Assembly: GCA_012845835.1 (NCBI GenBank)
Contig: JABAKD010000029.1
Span: forward strand, 15,355,453-15,419,452
Direction: 5' to 3'
Length of the DNA: 64,000 bases
DNA from: Undaria pinnatifida
Taxonomy: Eukaryota > Sar > Phaeophyceae > Laminariales > Alariaceae
This document shows positions 33,001-41,762 of this stretch, piece by piece. A program made the position numbers and the translations under genes. Under the pieces are notes generated by a model. That model worked only from the letters and a program-made list of their open reading frames with translations. It ran no database searches and was not told the DNA's origin. Every line of letters starts with the position of its first letter. Position 1 is the stretch's first letter.

Positions 33001-33334
33001 AGGAGCTCGCTGCTGGAGTTTTGCAGTGCTGTGAGCCGCCTCCTAAACCAAATTTCTTTTTGTCTAGGATAAATAATGGAAATCGGGGAAGTTGTGACAA
33101 AACGCAGGCTACGAGTATGTTATTCGCTGAAAATACGAAGCCACCCACCCAAGACCCAAAAGACTCACCCGTGTACGGCCTTTCGCAAATCTTACAAGCC
33201 TTGCCGTGCGGCTCCTTGGTCATGCGGACGTAGGGGTTGTCTCCCAGACACGTCTCGCAGACAATGGGGAAGTCCGACTCCTCCCATGCCTTTTTGTTGT
33301 TTGCCCCCTTCAGCTGATACCCCCGCTCCCCCAT
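19295..33334 (-). CDS. RBM22: pre-mRNA-splicing factor RBM22/Cwc2, 7 exons, 534 aa
   Basis: Core protein of the activated spliceosome that contacts U6 snRNA and the 5' splice site in the nucleus. Exons, in transcript order: 33334-33169, 27080-26970, 24912-24758, 24466-24360, 23084-22892, 22242-22114 and 20038-19295. All introns are GT-AG and all junction phases agree, giving 1605 nt including the stop. The N-terminal zinc module (residues about 20-90) has cysteines at 26, 29, 47, 50, 73, 76, 83 and 86. A CCCH finger (C163, C171, C177, H181) follows [15 protein letters not shown], then [20 protein letters not shown]. An RRM spans about 229-303, with RNP2 SLWLGNM and RNP1 KDFAFVQF. The C-terminal ~150 residues are Pro/Gly/Tyr-rich and end near [13 protein letters not shown], as in animal RBM22. 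An extra acidic Lys/Asp/Glu stretch lies at about 315-380, and the protein is longer than the human one (about 420 aa). The start is chosen at [10 protein letters not shown], which aligns with the family N-terminus. Confidence 0.95.
20250..20573. repeat. 8-bp minisatellite GACATGAT in RBM22 intron 6
   Basis: About 40 units of GACATGAT with C/T and A/G variants (GACGACAT, GACACGAT). The period of 8 keeps all three minus-strand frames open, producing spurious [12 protein letters not shown] translations that should not be taken as a protein. Confidence 0.95.
22325..22421 (-). pseudogene. decayed duplicate of RBM22 exon 6 (RRM exon)
   Basis: Within RBM22 intron 5, a minus-strand segment reads DLRDAFY-CGE and then a stop. 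It aligns base for base with true exon 6 (22242-22114) over about 97 bases, for example CTTCGCGACGCATTCTAC against CTACGGGATGCATTCTAC. The acceptor CAG|GAC has become CAAGAC, there is an in-frame TAA after CGGGGAG, and small indels follow. It lacks the last third of the exon. It is a relic of a local duplication, or possibly a poison exon if it is ever spliced in. Confidence 0.8.
22751..22834. repeat. short dispersed repeat CAGCTG...GCAAGCTG, copy 1
   Basis: The segment shares CCAGCTG, GAGATCGAA, GAAACTCATCTTTGCAAGCT and GTGTGTGA with copies at 37443-37522, 49589-49639 and 61749-61808. The ends are short inverted repeats (CAGCTG/CAAGCTG), suggesting a very small non-autonomous element or a conserved structured RNA fragment. 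Confidence 0.7.
25401..26098. repeat. 14-bp minisatellite with 308-bp higher-order unit
   Basis: About 50 units of the 14-mer CATCGTTTGACGGA and its variant CATCGTTCGACCAA alternate in blocks. The order of variants is itself repeated: the block ending TTGCCCACGCC near 25795 recurs 308 bp (22 units) later, near 26100. It lies in RBM22 intron 2. Confidence 0.95.
26177..26724. repeat. 274-bp tandem duplication
   Basis: Two head-to-tail copies (26177-26450 and 26451-26724) are almost identical, differing at a few bases (CTTATACAGAGC against CTGATACAGAGC). Any open frame inside is duplicated too. It lies in RBM22 intron 2 next to the 14-bp minisatellite and is a recent event. Confidence 0.92.
27299..27425. 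repeat. C-rich / CTCC low-complexity tract
   Basis: Near-continuous C runs with interspersed CTCC in RBM22 intron 1. It reads as G-rich on the transcribed strand and could form G-quadruplexes in the pre-mRNA. Confidence 0.85.
27597..27830. repeat. 12-bp minisatellite GCAGATACTAAT
   Basis: About 19 almost perfect units of the 12-mer in RBM22 intron 1. The period is a multiple of three, so both strands stay open (MQIL and ISIC peptides), but there is no sign of real coding. Confidence 0.97.
27831..28150. repeat. ~78-bp tandem repeat, four diverged units
   Basis: Each unit carries CTACA-CAGCTGCACG-CGTCGATTGAG, GAGACG-AGGCCAATC-ACAGC and CACATGTACATCG words, with a period close to 78 bp. It directly follows the 12-bp array in RBM22 intron 1. 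Confidence 0.85.
28268..28465. repeat. GATTACTCTTG degenerate repeat
   Basis: About 15 imperfect copies of an 11-12 bp GATTACTCTTG unit in RBM22 intron 1. No further feature is recognised between 28466 and 30574. Confidence 0.85.
30575..31010. repeat. dispersed repeat, copy 2 (partner at 3.6-4.0 kb)
   Basis: Collinear with 3570-3990 in the same orientation at perhaps 75-80% identity. Shared words include GAAAGCCGTTTTTTCGT-like, CTACGACTGCTG, CTTCAATTTCGCGGG and GTGAAGTGCACACGTTC. It sits in RBM22 intron 1. Confidence 0.7.
32262..32441. mobile_element. 180-bp Tc1/mariner-like MITE
   Basis: The terminal inverted repeats are perfect for about 29 bases (starting CAGTAGGTGGCCCTATATAG; the reverse complement ends at 32441). 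They are flanked by TA on both sides (32260-32261 and 32442-32443). The interior has further TATAGTGCGGGT copies in both orientations. It has no coding capacity and lies in RBM22 intron 1. Confidence 0.88.
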
Positions 33335-34292
33335 TCTCCTCCTGCTGCTGGGTGTGTCGCCTCAGAGAGACTCACGCCAATCGAAACAGTACCCTCCCCG
33401 CCTGCCTATTCGACGACTGCCTCCTTGCCCCTCCTGCCTCACTGGAACTGCAATGCGCGGAAACGCAGTATTATTCCTTCGGTCGAAGATTCCTAAGAGA
33501 TATCGTCGGAGGCCGTGTGTGCGGCCGCCCGGGTCGCTCCTTGCCTCGAGGCTCGTTTGGTGGACGCTGGTGTTCTAAAAATATTTAGCTTTATTTTTGC
33601 GGGATATAGGGGGTTTATGATCACCCCGCACATCGCACATTTGCCACAAGCCCAGCCCACAGCGCGCACGAACTGCCGATACGATATACCATTCTCGACT
33701 AGAAGTCTCCGCACTCTTCTTCTGCAAGTCGGACACCAGCACCCGTCAAATAGCCTACCTGGACTGTGGCCGCCCTTGGTCAGGTACGTTCATCCAGGTT
33801 GAGTGCCCAATACAAATGAGCTCTGGCGTAACGTTTATTGAATTTTATTTTTGGAGTTTTCCTTCCGTTCTTTCTTTGTTTTCGATGTACCCTCGGGAAA
33901 GTACCCTTTCTCCCTTTTCTGCTTTGCTCCGGCACTTTCTCGAGCCATGTACGTACCACCTACCATGCACCAGGTATACGATGCGTTGTCCACACACTTG
34001 GGTGGAACCAGTACATACGTATAGTCTACAGCGACAGCGCTGCTTTTGTTTGTATTAAAACTTTAGCGCACTTCAAGGTTGGACAGCTGCTGTAGCAGTG
34101 CCACACGGAACACAACAGGCAATGCGTACAATTACTGCTGTACCGGTACGGAATTCGAATTACTCTCGTACGTCGTAACCTTTAGCTTGTTCTGTGAGAT
34201 GTGTGTGTGTGTGTGTTTTCTCCAGTAGTCAACTGATCTGCAACTGATCTGTCCAACAATCTGTGCATCCAACACAACCGTTGTCCGTGCCG

Positions 34293-34418
34293 ATGCCTCC
34301 TATAGAGACGAGGTCTGTCAAGCTCTGTTACAGCTGTGGTCATAAACTACAAGGCAGAGAGGCACACGTTGCAAATACAGCAAGGCGATTTGGCCACAGA
34401 CAATGCCAATCGCCATGA
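34293..34418 (+). other. small zinc-ribbon-like ORF (41 codons)
   Basis: This short frame starts MPPIETRSVKLCYSCGHKLQ and continues to an H-x-x-C-like end (GHRQC). The Cys/His spacing resembles a small zinc knuckle, but there is no supporting context, splice signals are unclear, and chance cannot be excluded. Beyond it, no gene was recognised in 33335-35040. Confidence 0.2.
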
Positions 34419-35043
34419 AAACGAGGGCGAAACGTGGGTTCGCGACAAGCAGTTAATACAACTTGACGCACCACTGCGCACTTTCGCACCGCCCCGAGAG
34501 AGCCGCAACGGTCCGACGAACCCGCGCGATCCTCTTTAGCGCTCACCACCCAATATTCGATGCTGGACCCATCCTCGGGGCGTCCCGAACCAGTCTTTTT
34601 TTGGCCATCCCTTCATTTTCTATCATACACTTTTTCTTTTTCTTTCACCCTCCCTGTTAATAGACGTAGCTCAGATCCAGGGTCACTACTATATGCAGGC
34701 TGTTATTAATAGCTCTTACCCCCCCTCCCCAGTACGGCGCGTGCCTTCGTTTTTGTCGCGAGAAGAATTCAACCCTTTCTTCCCTCGTCGATTCGCATCG
34801 GATAGCATCTATCATACCCACGCCGCAAGGCGCTCTCACCAGTTGATTCCTTTGATTGTTATTTTTGCAAATAACCTCAAAAGTCCGACCCACGTAAGAT
34901 TCGAACTCTATTAATAGAACCAACCAGCAGCGATCGAGGACAAACACTATTAATAGACCACCGGGGCGACCGGTTACGCTGAACTCACGACTCTGTTAAG
35001 ATGATTCCAACTGCACGGATCTATATATAAGCTAAAAGGGCGG

Positions 35044-35056
35044 CAGCAGCATCTCG

Positions 35057-35114
<58 letters not shown>

Positions 35115-35117
35115 CAC
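35044..35117. repeat. CAG trinucleotide repeat
   Basis: About 22 CAG units with single interruptions (ATCTCGAAG, CAA). They are not within a recognised exon. Confidence 0.97.
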
Positions 35118-35399
35118 CAGCTTGTACCCAACAAGCTAACAAGCACATGGCATGATCATCACACATGACACATCACACACTGCTGCCAACAAATGTTGAT
35201 TATAACGTTACAGAACACGACCGTTTACAGTACAGTAAAGTACGAGTTATTTGAGGGTAAAAAGTAGAACGAACGAGCATGCGAAGTCGAACTCTGGACT
35301 AATCATAGTTAGCAGCTTGTACACACACTCTCTAGTGCGGATTGCACTTAGCCCCCCCCCGCCCCCCGGCTGCGTATTAACAAGCCACTTGTACGTATT

Positions 35400-35421
35400 A
35401 ACGGGGGGGGGGGGGGGGGGA
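35400..35421. repeat. poly-G tract
   Basis: A run of about 18 G residues shortly after a C-rich stretch (35351-35368); the two could pair as a hairpin. Confidence 0.9.
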
Positions 35422-35499
35422 GCAAAGAGTCAGTTCTTCCACAAATGCTACCAGTACCGGGGAGTAAGCTACAAAAAAGTATTTCGGATAAAAAAAAAC

Positions 35500-36160
35500 T
35501 GCAGGTACTTGGCGTACTCGCAGTATTGTATTTCGGGGTCATGTACTGCCTGCCAATACTGCGATTGCGCGCAGTAGCTCGGGGTTCTGTACTGCAGATA
35601 CTCTTGTTCAAGTATTTCGGCGATTGATACTGCTGTGGATGCCCTCAGTGCTTTGGAGTAGTTGAACTATTTTGGGGTTTGGTGCTTTGGAGTAATTGAA
35701 GTACTCGAAGTACTTCGGGGTTCTATACTTGCCAAACTAATGGTGCTTGCAGTATTTGGCTGCTACTACCAATGCTGCCAAGGTAAAGGAATACTCGGGA
35801 GTACTTCATGGTTTCATACTGCGAGGCACTGCAGGTGGCAGTAATGCTCGGAGTATTTTACTCGTATGCTTCGGTATTATTTCGGGGTTCAACTGCTCAT
35901 ACTCGGAGTACTTGGCGGTATTTCATACTCCGGAGTATGTGTGTACTGCGGGTACTACTGCTTACCAGGTATACTCGGAGTTTAGTGCTGCTCGTATTCC
36001 CTGTACTCGCTGTGTTTTGACCGGCAGTACTGCTTGTGCTCCCTGTATTCGCAGTCTTGCGGATCACACAGCAGTACTGGCAATACTCCGAGTACTTGCA
36101 CTATCAAATGCTTCAAATACTCGAAGTATACTCGGAGTATGAAGTATACTGGGAGCATTT
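35500..36160. repeat. degenerate palindrome-rich repeat TACTCGGAGTA
   Basis: Dozens of words such as TACTCGGAGTA, GTACTCGAAGTAC, AGTACTGC and CGGGGTTC recur without a fixed period. Many are self-complementary. No coding frame is convincing. The pattern suggests many rounds of short palindromic duplication. Confidence 0.7.
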
Positions 36161-37442
36161 GTGAATCCTACATATTATGCATGCAAGTATTAAAGTCAAA
36201 TATTTCGGATAGTCTGCACAGACTAGTGATTATTAATAGTTGATGACTTAATCCGACTTTCAGTTATATTCAATTCAAGAACGTTCTACGCAACGGGCCG
36301 AACGCCGGACGCCGATCGCCGAACGGTGCGACGTGGAATGGGCTACCCGATTTAAGAGCGCTTCCATATTACAGTAAGATAAAATCGGTGAAGCCGGCTT
36401 GTTATGCCTTGTGATGCCTATGCTACAACTTTTTCGTACATGTTTGTGACGCCTGTTCTCCAAAACCTGCCTGTTACCCAATCTGAGATAAGAGCAGCAC
36501 GGAGATTAGAGCGGCTGCACTGGCCTATTCTGGGGGCTCTTAAATCGGGTACCCGACTGTGTACTACTCATACTGCTATTAATAATATGTTTATACGCTA
36601 CTAATGCTATTAATACACAGAACCTAGGCCAATCGAAAGCTGTCGGCCGAAAACTTTTGCTTTTGCCGAGTTGTTATACTGGTAAACTATACCTGGTACG
36701 TACGTTTGTGTAGTAGATGACATCCTCGAGGGAGGCAGTCACGTAATTGCCGCAAAAACAGTGGACATTTAAGATATATCCCCGCTATATAGGATCGAAC
36801 CGCACAGCCTAATAGTTTGCGTGCGAGCCAGGGCCAGGCTGAAACTTTGCGTGTTCCGCATGACTTGCAGGTGCTACGCCTGTTGTTGTACAGTTAGTAT
36901 TAATAGTTGCTATTCACAACAAGAAAGAAAAACGAAAATCTAGCAGCGGCGGTCACACGAAGCAGCCCTTTCTGCTATTTATAGGGTATCAATATGGTGT
37001 CAATAGGTCACGTGTCCGAAGGACAACGTTGGGAGCTATCACGTATAAGCTACATGCCGGTACATTGCACGCGGGCAGGCAGCATGGGCGATATCATACC
37101 ATGTTAGTGCTGCTGCGCGCTGTTTATAGACGTTTGCTAACGTTGCACTTCTCGTGTATTTGGGCGATATGCGTGGAGCTATGCATGAAGATGCATGGGT
37201 TAAGTGCATGGGATGCATGGTTATAGCTTTGGGAGCCAAGCATGCTGTAGCGACGAAATAAATGACTGATAATGTTGTGGTCTATGGTTCGAACGCGCCG
37301 CACAAGTAGAAGGATACATACAACCGATACAGCCGAAGTCTCGAACAACTCCTTGCCTTGGTTTTTCGGTGCCTCTGTATTCCATCTATCCTACCCTGTC
37401 CTAGCAGCAGCAGCGGCCCTGTTGGTACTACTATTATATATA

Positions 37443-37522
37443 CACTCCAGCTGTGAGATCGAAGATTTATTCGAAACTCATCTTTGCAAGCTGTGTGTGA
37501 AACTCCGATCGCGCGTATTACT
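37443..37522. repeat. short dispersed repeat CAGCTG...GCAAGCTG, copy 2
   Basis: Nearly identical to 22751-22834, including the downstream CTCCGATCGCGCGTATTA. No other gene-like feature was recognised between 36161 and 37660. Confidence 0.75.
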
Positions 37523-37663
37523 GGGAATGTGTCTTCATTGGATGTAGGTCGGCGACTCCCCTTGGAACTACCGTGTAGCTTGTACCAGGGCCAACAGGGT
37601 GATGTTAGTCAGTCGATACTACTATTGTATTGTATTGCATTGTTTTTATTTTATTTTATTTTT

Positions 37664-37848
37664 TATAATCCTCCGGCGGATGGGGAAAAATAAAGCTTTA
37701 GCTCACCACACTTCCACGTATTTTCATACGTACAGCATTGTTTCATTACTCTATTAATGGCATCACCGATGCTGTCGTCGTCAAGTTTGAAGTACAGGAA
37801 ATAGTACTTTAGAAAGCTTTTAATTCGTAGTGGCTTGTTGATGGTCAA
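37664..37848 (-). pseudogene. C-terminal fragment of an unknown, repeated coding sequence
   Basis: The 61-codon frame ends YENTWKCGELKLYFSPSAGG plus one residue, then a stop. The last ~20 codons recur, with the reading frame and a stop preserved, at 48966-49033 on the plus strand. Preservation of the frame in two places suggests a protein from a mobile element or gene family rather than random sequence. I do not recognise the protein. Confidence 0.4.
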
Positions 37849-37993
37849 TCTTAATCTTCTAAGGTAGTAGGGTTTTCTCTCTTCCTAGGTGTGCCACCTG
37901 TGGTCCGCACACAAGACGAGACACATGCTTTCAGTTCTCGGGCTTAAGATTCAATACTATTTAGCGCCATCCACCGTCGGCATCTCTAAGCGG

Positions 37994-38070
37994 CCGGGGG
38001 GAGGGGGAAGGAGGTGGGAAGGGGGGAGGGGGGGGGGGGGGGGGAGGGGGAAAGGGGGGAAGGGGGGGCG
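37994..38070. repeat. G-rich tract (possible G-quadruplex)
   Basis: Long G runs separated by single A, AA or GAA in a 75-base stretch. On its 3' side a plus-strand frame starting MPKRPKSGSGHHRLEMCGPS runs through 38270 before entering a pyrimidine tract; it may be a gene fragment but has no identifiable domain. Confidence 0.85.
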
Positions 38071-38271
38071 TCATGCCCAAGAGACCGAAGTCTGGGTCTG
38101 GCCATCATCGTCTTGAAATGTGTGGGCCTTCCAATGGCCGTCACAAGATAGCGAAAGACCTCTCTGACTTCTTCGCCATGTTGCGTCCTCTCCCCAGTGC
38201 CATTGATGATGCACTTAATACCCTCTACGAGCCCACGGCCGTCTTTAGCCTGTTCCTAGGGTTTGCTATTG

Positions 38272-38460
38272 TGACAGTTCTCTTTTCCTTTCCTTGCTTC
38301 CTCTTCTTGTCTTGTCTTTTCTTGCTTTTCTTGTCTTTTCTTTTCTTTCTTTTCCTTTTTCGTTTTCGTTTTCTTTTTGTTTCGCTTTCTTCTCTTTTCG
38401 TTTCTTTCCTTTCCTCTATCTTCTTTTCTTCTCTTTGTTTCTTTTCTCCAATTGACTTGC
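38272..38460. repeat. polypyrimidine (CTTTT) tract
   Basis: About 190 bases almost entirely of C and T on the plus strand, with TTTTC/TTTCTT words. Apparent Phe/Leu-rich or Lys/Arg/Glu-rich translations are artefacts of composition. Confidence 0.9.
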
Positions 38461-39360
38461 GTCTGTCGTGCGTATGCGTAGTGATAGATACTACGTGTAA
38501 TACATACGTGGTAGTCTTTCTTGGGTGGCAAGCGGTATAGTTGGTTTCTCCAGGCGTGAGTAATGAGACGATGCACCGGTATGGACCTGGCACATCGTCT
38601 AGACTGACTCCGGATTTCACGTTTTATATGTTTCTGGCGGAGGCATGAATTGCGTCAGCTGTAATATGTGCGTGTAATACCTTTGGTTTGTTTGTGTTTT
38701 TCACTGGAGGTATTCCTCAGTTCCAGAATGACTGGAGCCTGTCCTGTGACCACGGAGTTGATTATGCGAGTTAATGTGAGAACAACAACAACAACAACAA
38801 CAATTAACATGAATATGAAGGTGTAACTACTATGAAGGTGTGATTTTTCGGCTCAAGCCCGAAAGGGGTTGGTAGCGACTGTAACCGTCTCTTGCCTCCT
38901 TGCAACCGCGTGCTGGCGCGACGCGAACAACCGAACCGTCTCGTTTTACACTTTGAAGTACAGCCAAAAAAATCCGTCAGTTGTGACTTCTCCCGATCGG
39001 TTGGTAATCGGTTCTAAACTTTGAAAGCTGCGTCGTGGATCGGTCGGCGCGATTCCTTCATTCGGATGCTAACCCTAACCCACGGTACTCGTATTAAACA
39101 CGCAAGACAAGGCAACACGCCTCCTCGGACAAGATTCAAAGACGATTTTCTCTACAACAGGGAGTGCCATAATATTAGTACTAGTACTAGTACTAATACT
39201 GTTACTAGTACAGTCATTGCAAGCGCCGAGTGACGCGTCTATGATGGAAAATGGGAAGATGTCGACGAGATATTCTGGAACCCGCGGTTTTTGTTGTTTG
39301 TTGCCCCCTCCCCTTTAACACGACAAAATCGAGTACTTCGGGTGTGCAATTTGATCTTGC

Positions 39361-40238
39361 AGTGCCTGTCACTGTCGTAGTTAGCTCTTTTATTTGGGTT
39401 GATTTTCCCCATCAGGGGAATTCAAATTCACCAGCGGTCTTGTTTAGTAGGTGTACAACGACGGTGGGCATCTTTCATTCTGAAATATTGTCAACAACAC
39501 ACAATTACCTGTTGAAGTACGGCCAGAAAACCGTTGGTTTTTCCTATAGGAAACGAAATCGCTAGTTTCCTACAGGAAAAAAAATGAACTTCGGATTCAC
39601 CTAGAGTGCTACAGTATCACACCCCCATATTGTCAAAACTTTTTTTTTTCGAAAGTATTTTTTCTTGACTGAAAAGTAGGAATTCGAAAAATTGTACAAA
39701 TCGAAATAAATTAGTACCAGGTAGATATTAGTACGGTTGGTTCCGATTTGTACAAATATTATTTTCTTGACTGAGGAGTAGGAATTCAACAAGTTGTACA
39801 AATCGAAATACATTACTAGATGTTAGTACGATTGGTTCCGATTTGTACAATTTTTCAAATCCCTACTCCTCGGTCAAAAAATAATATTTTTCGAAAACAA
39901 AAGAAAAGTTTTGTTTTCTTTGCAAGTACGGAGAGAGCCACGGGACACCAATATGGAGGTGTCATGCTGTAGCACTGTAGGTGAATCCGAACTTGATTTT
40001 TTTTCCTATAGGAAATTAGCGATTTTCGTTTTCTATAGGGAAAACCAACGGTTTTCTGGCCGTAATTCAACCGATACGAGTACTTATTAGTTGTTGGCAA
40101 TATTTTAGAATATAAAATGCTCACCGCTGTTGTACACCTAATGAAAAGAAAAACCGCTGGTGAATTTGAGTTTCGTGGATGGAGAAAATCAATTTCCCCC
40201 CCCCCCCCAAAAGGAGGTAATGACATTGACAGGCACTG
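39361..40238. mobile_element. ~880-bp fold-back element
   Basis: Arms at 39361-39640 and about 39950-40238 are inverted copies (AGTGCCTGTCA; AAATTCACCAGCGG; GGCCAGAAAACCGTTGG; TTCGGATTCACCTA), roughly 80% identical by eye. The central 300 bases contain a second set of repeats, with TTGTACAAATCGAAATA in direct and inverted copies. There is no transposase; it is a non-autonomous fold-back element. Confidence 0.85.
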
Positions 40239-40402
40239 TTGTTGACAGCACTGTAGTAATGTAGGCATTGGGGGGGGGGTGTTTTCTTGCATATTATGGC
40301 TTTGTATAGTGTACCTGTTACGTTACATGGGTTCCACGCTCTCCCTGCCAAAGCCCAAAACCCCACCAAAAAATCTCAAACCGCCCGTTTCACTCGTGAC
40401 AA

Positions 40403-40771
40403 CCTTGGATGACCTTGATGGCATTGATGGCATTGATGACATTGATGACATTGATGACATTGATGACATTGATGGCATTGATGACCTTGATGACACTGAT
40501 GACATTGATGACATTGATGACCTTGATGACCTTGATGACATTGATGACATTGATGACCTTGATGACCTTGATGACATTGATGACATTGATGACCTTGATG
40601 ACATTGATGACATTGATGACCTTGATGACCTTGATGACCTTGATGACATTGATGACCTTGATGACATTGATGATATTGATGACATTGATGACATTGATGA
40701 CATTGATGACCTTGATGACATTGATGACATTGATGACCTTGATGACATTGATGACATTGATGACCTTGATC
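40403..40771. repeat. 9-bp minisatellite GATGACATT / GATGACCTT
   Basis: About 40 units of the 9-mer with two main variants. Because the period is divisible by three, plus- and minus-strand frames stay open throughout (Asp/Ile, Met/Thr/Leu and Ser/Met polymers). It is not a protein gene on present evidence. No feature is recognised in 40772-41600 apart from a short GCATTCATT repeat (41174-41235). Confidence 0.95.
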
Positions 40772-41624
40772 ACGCGCGGTGCTCGTGGTAAATGACTCTT
40801 CGTAGGGCTTGTGATACTACTTGTGAATTGGCTGACAATGTACACGTCGCCAAGAGCTGTTCACCTGGTAGTTCGTTGGCTAGATAGTACAGCACATTGC
40901 AGTTAATCAATAGTTCATTGCGGAAGCGTTCTGTGACTTTGTACCTTAATTCGTGCCTTTGGTTCGCAAGTGTTTGATGTCGAGAAGAACGGAAGAAGGT
41001 AGTTTCGCTTCGCCAGCCACCTGTGTTACGAGTACTGACTATTCACGACTATTCACGACAGTTACTGAGTATTAATGTGTACCTTAATGGCTGCCGTAAT
41101 GACTACTTTACCGACTACCGTGCACTATTGATAGCCGTCAAGTCCCGCTATCTCACTGCCCTAGAAGCCCCATTGCATTCATTTATTGCATTCATGGCAT
41201 TCATTGCATTCATGACATTCATTGCATTCATTGCATCGGCTCGTTCCTATTTTCTTGTGGGACAGACCAATCGACCGACTTTACACCCTTCGGGACAGCT
41301 TGTTGCTAATTAATAATTACTTCGAGTATTTAATAATTTTGACGCTATCAATACAATGGCCACACACAGCAGGACACAGTAGGGCAGAGTGGGACAGTTC
41401 AATCGATCCGCCTCATCCCCTTTAGGAACGGAGAGGGTTCATGACATGCAGAGACCAGCATTACACACTTTACACACTTTACACACCTGCCGCCTGGTAA
41501 GGTATACCAATCGACCCCCCCCTCGCCTTTTCGGACAGGTTACACTGCGCCAAAACTAGGCACCATGCTACCACTTGACCACCAGCCTACCCTAACCTAC
41601 TGCAAACGCTAAGCCTACGCCTAA

Positions 41625-41676
41625 GTATTTCTATTACTATTACTATTACTATTAGTATTACTATTAGTATTACTAG
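41625..41676. repeat. ATT-type trinucleotide repeat
   Basis: CTATTA and AGTATT words repeat over about 50 bases, followed by telomere-like ACCCTAACC variants (41680-41716). Confidence 0.85.
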
Positions 41677-41762
41677 CCATAACCCAAACCCAACCTAACC
41701 CTGACCCTACCCCAACACGACGCCGCCGATCAGTACGCACGAGGAACTCAAGAGTCGCTAAT

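Noticed and set aside
38073..38540. 155-codon plus-strand frame starting MPKRPKSGSG
   Set aside because: The first ~65 codons look plausible, but the remainder is a polypyrimidine tract translated as Phe/Leu; no splice donor or domain supports a gene.
40279..40845. Asp/Ile-rich, Met/Thr/Leu-rich and Ser/Met-rich frames on both strands
   Set aside because: They arise from a 9-bp minisatellite whose period is divisible by three.
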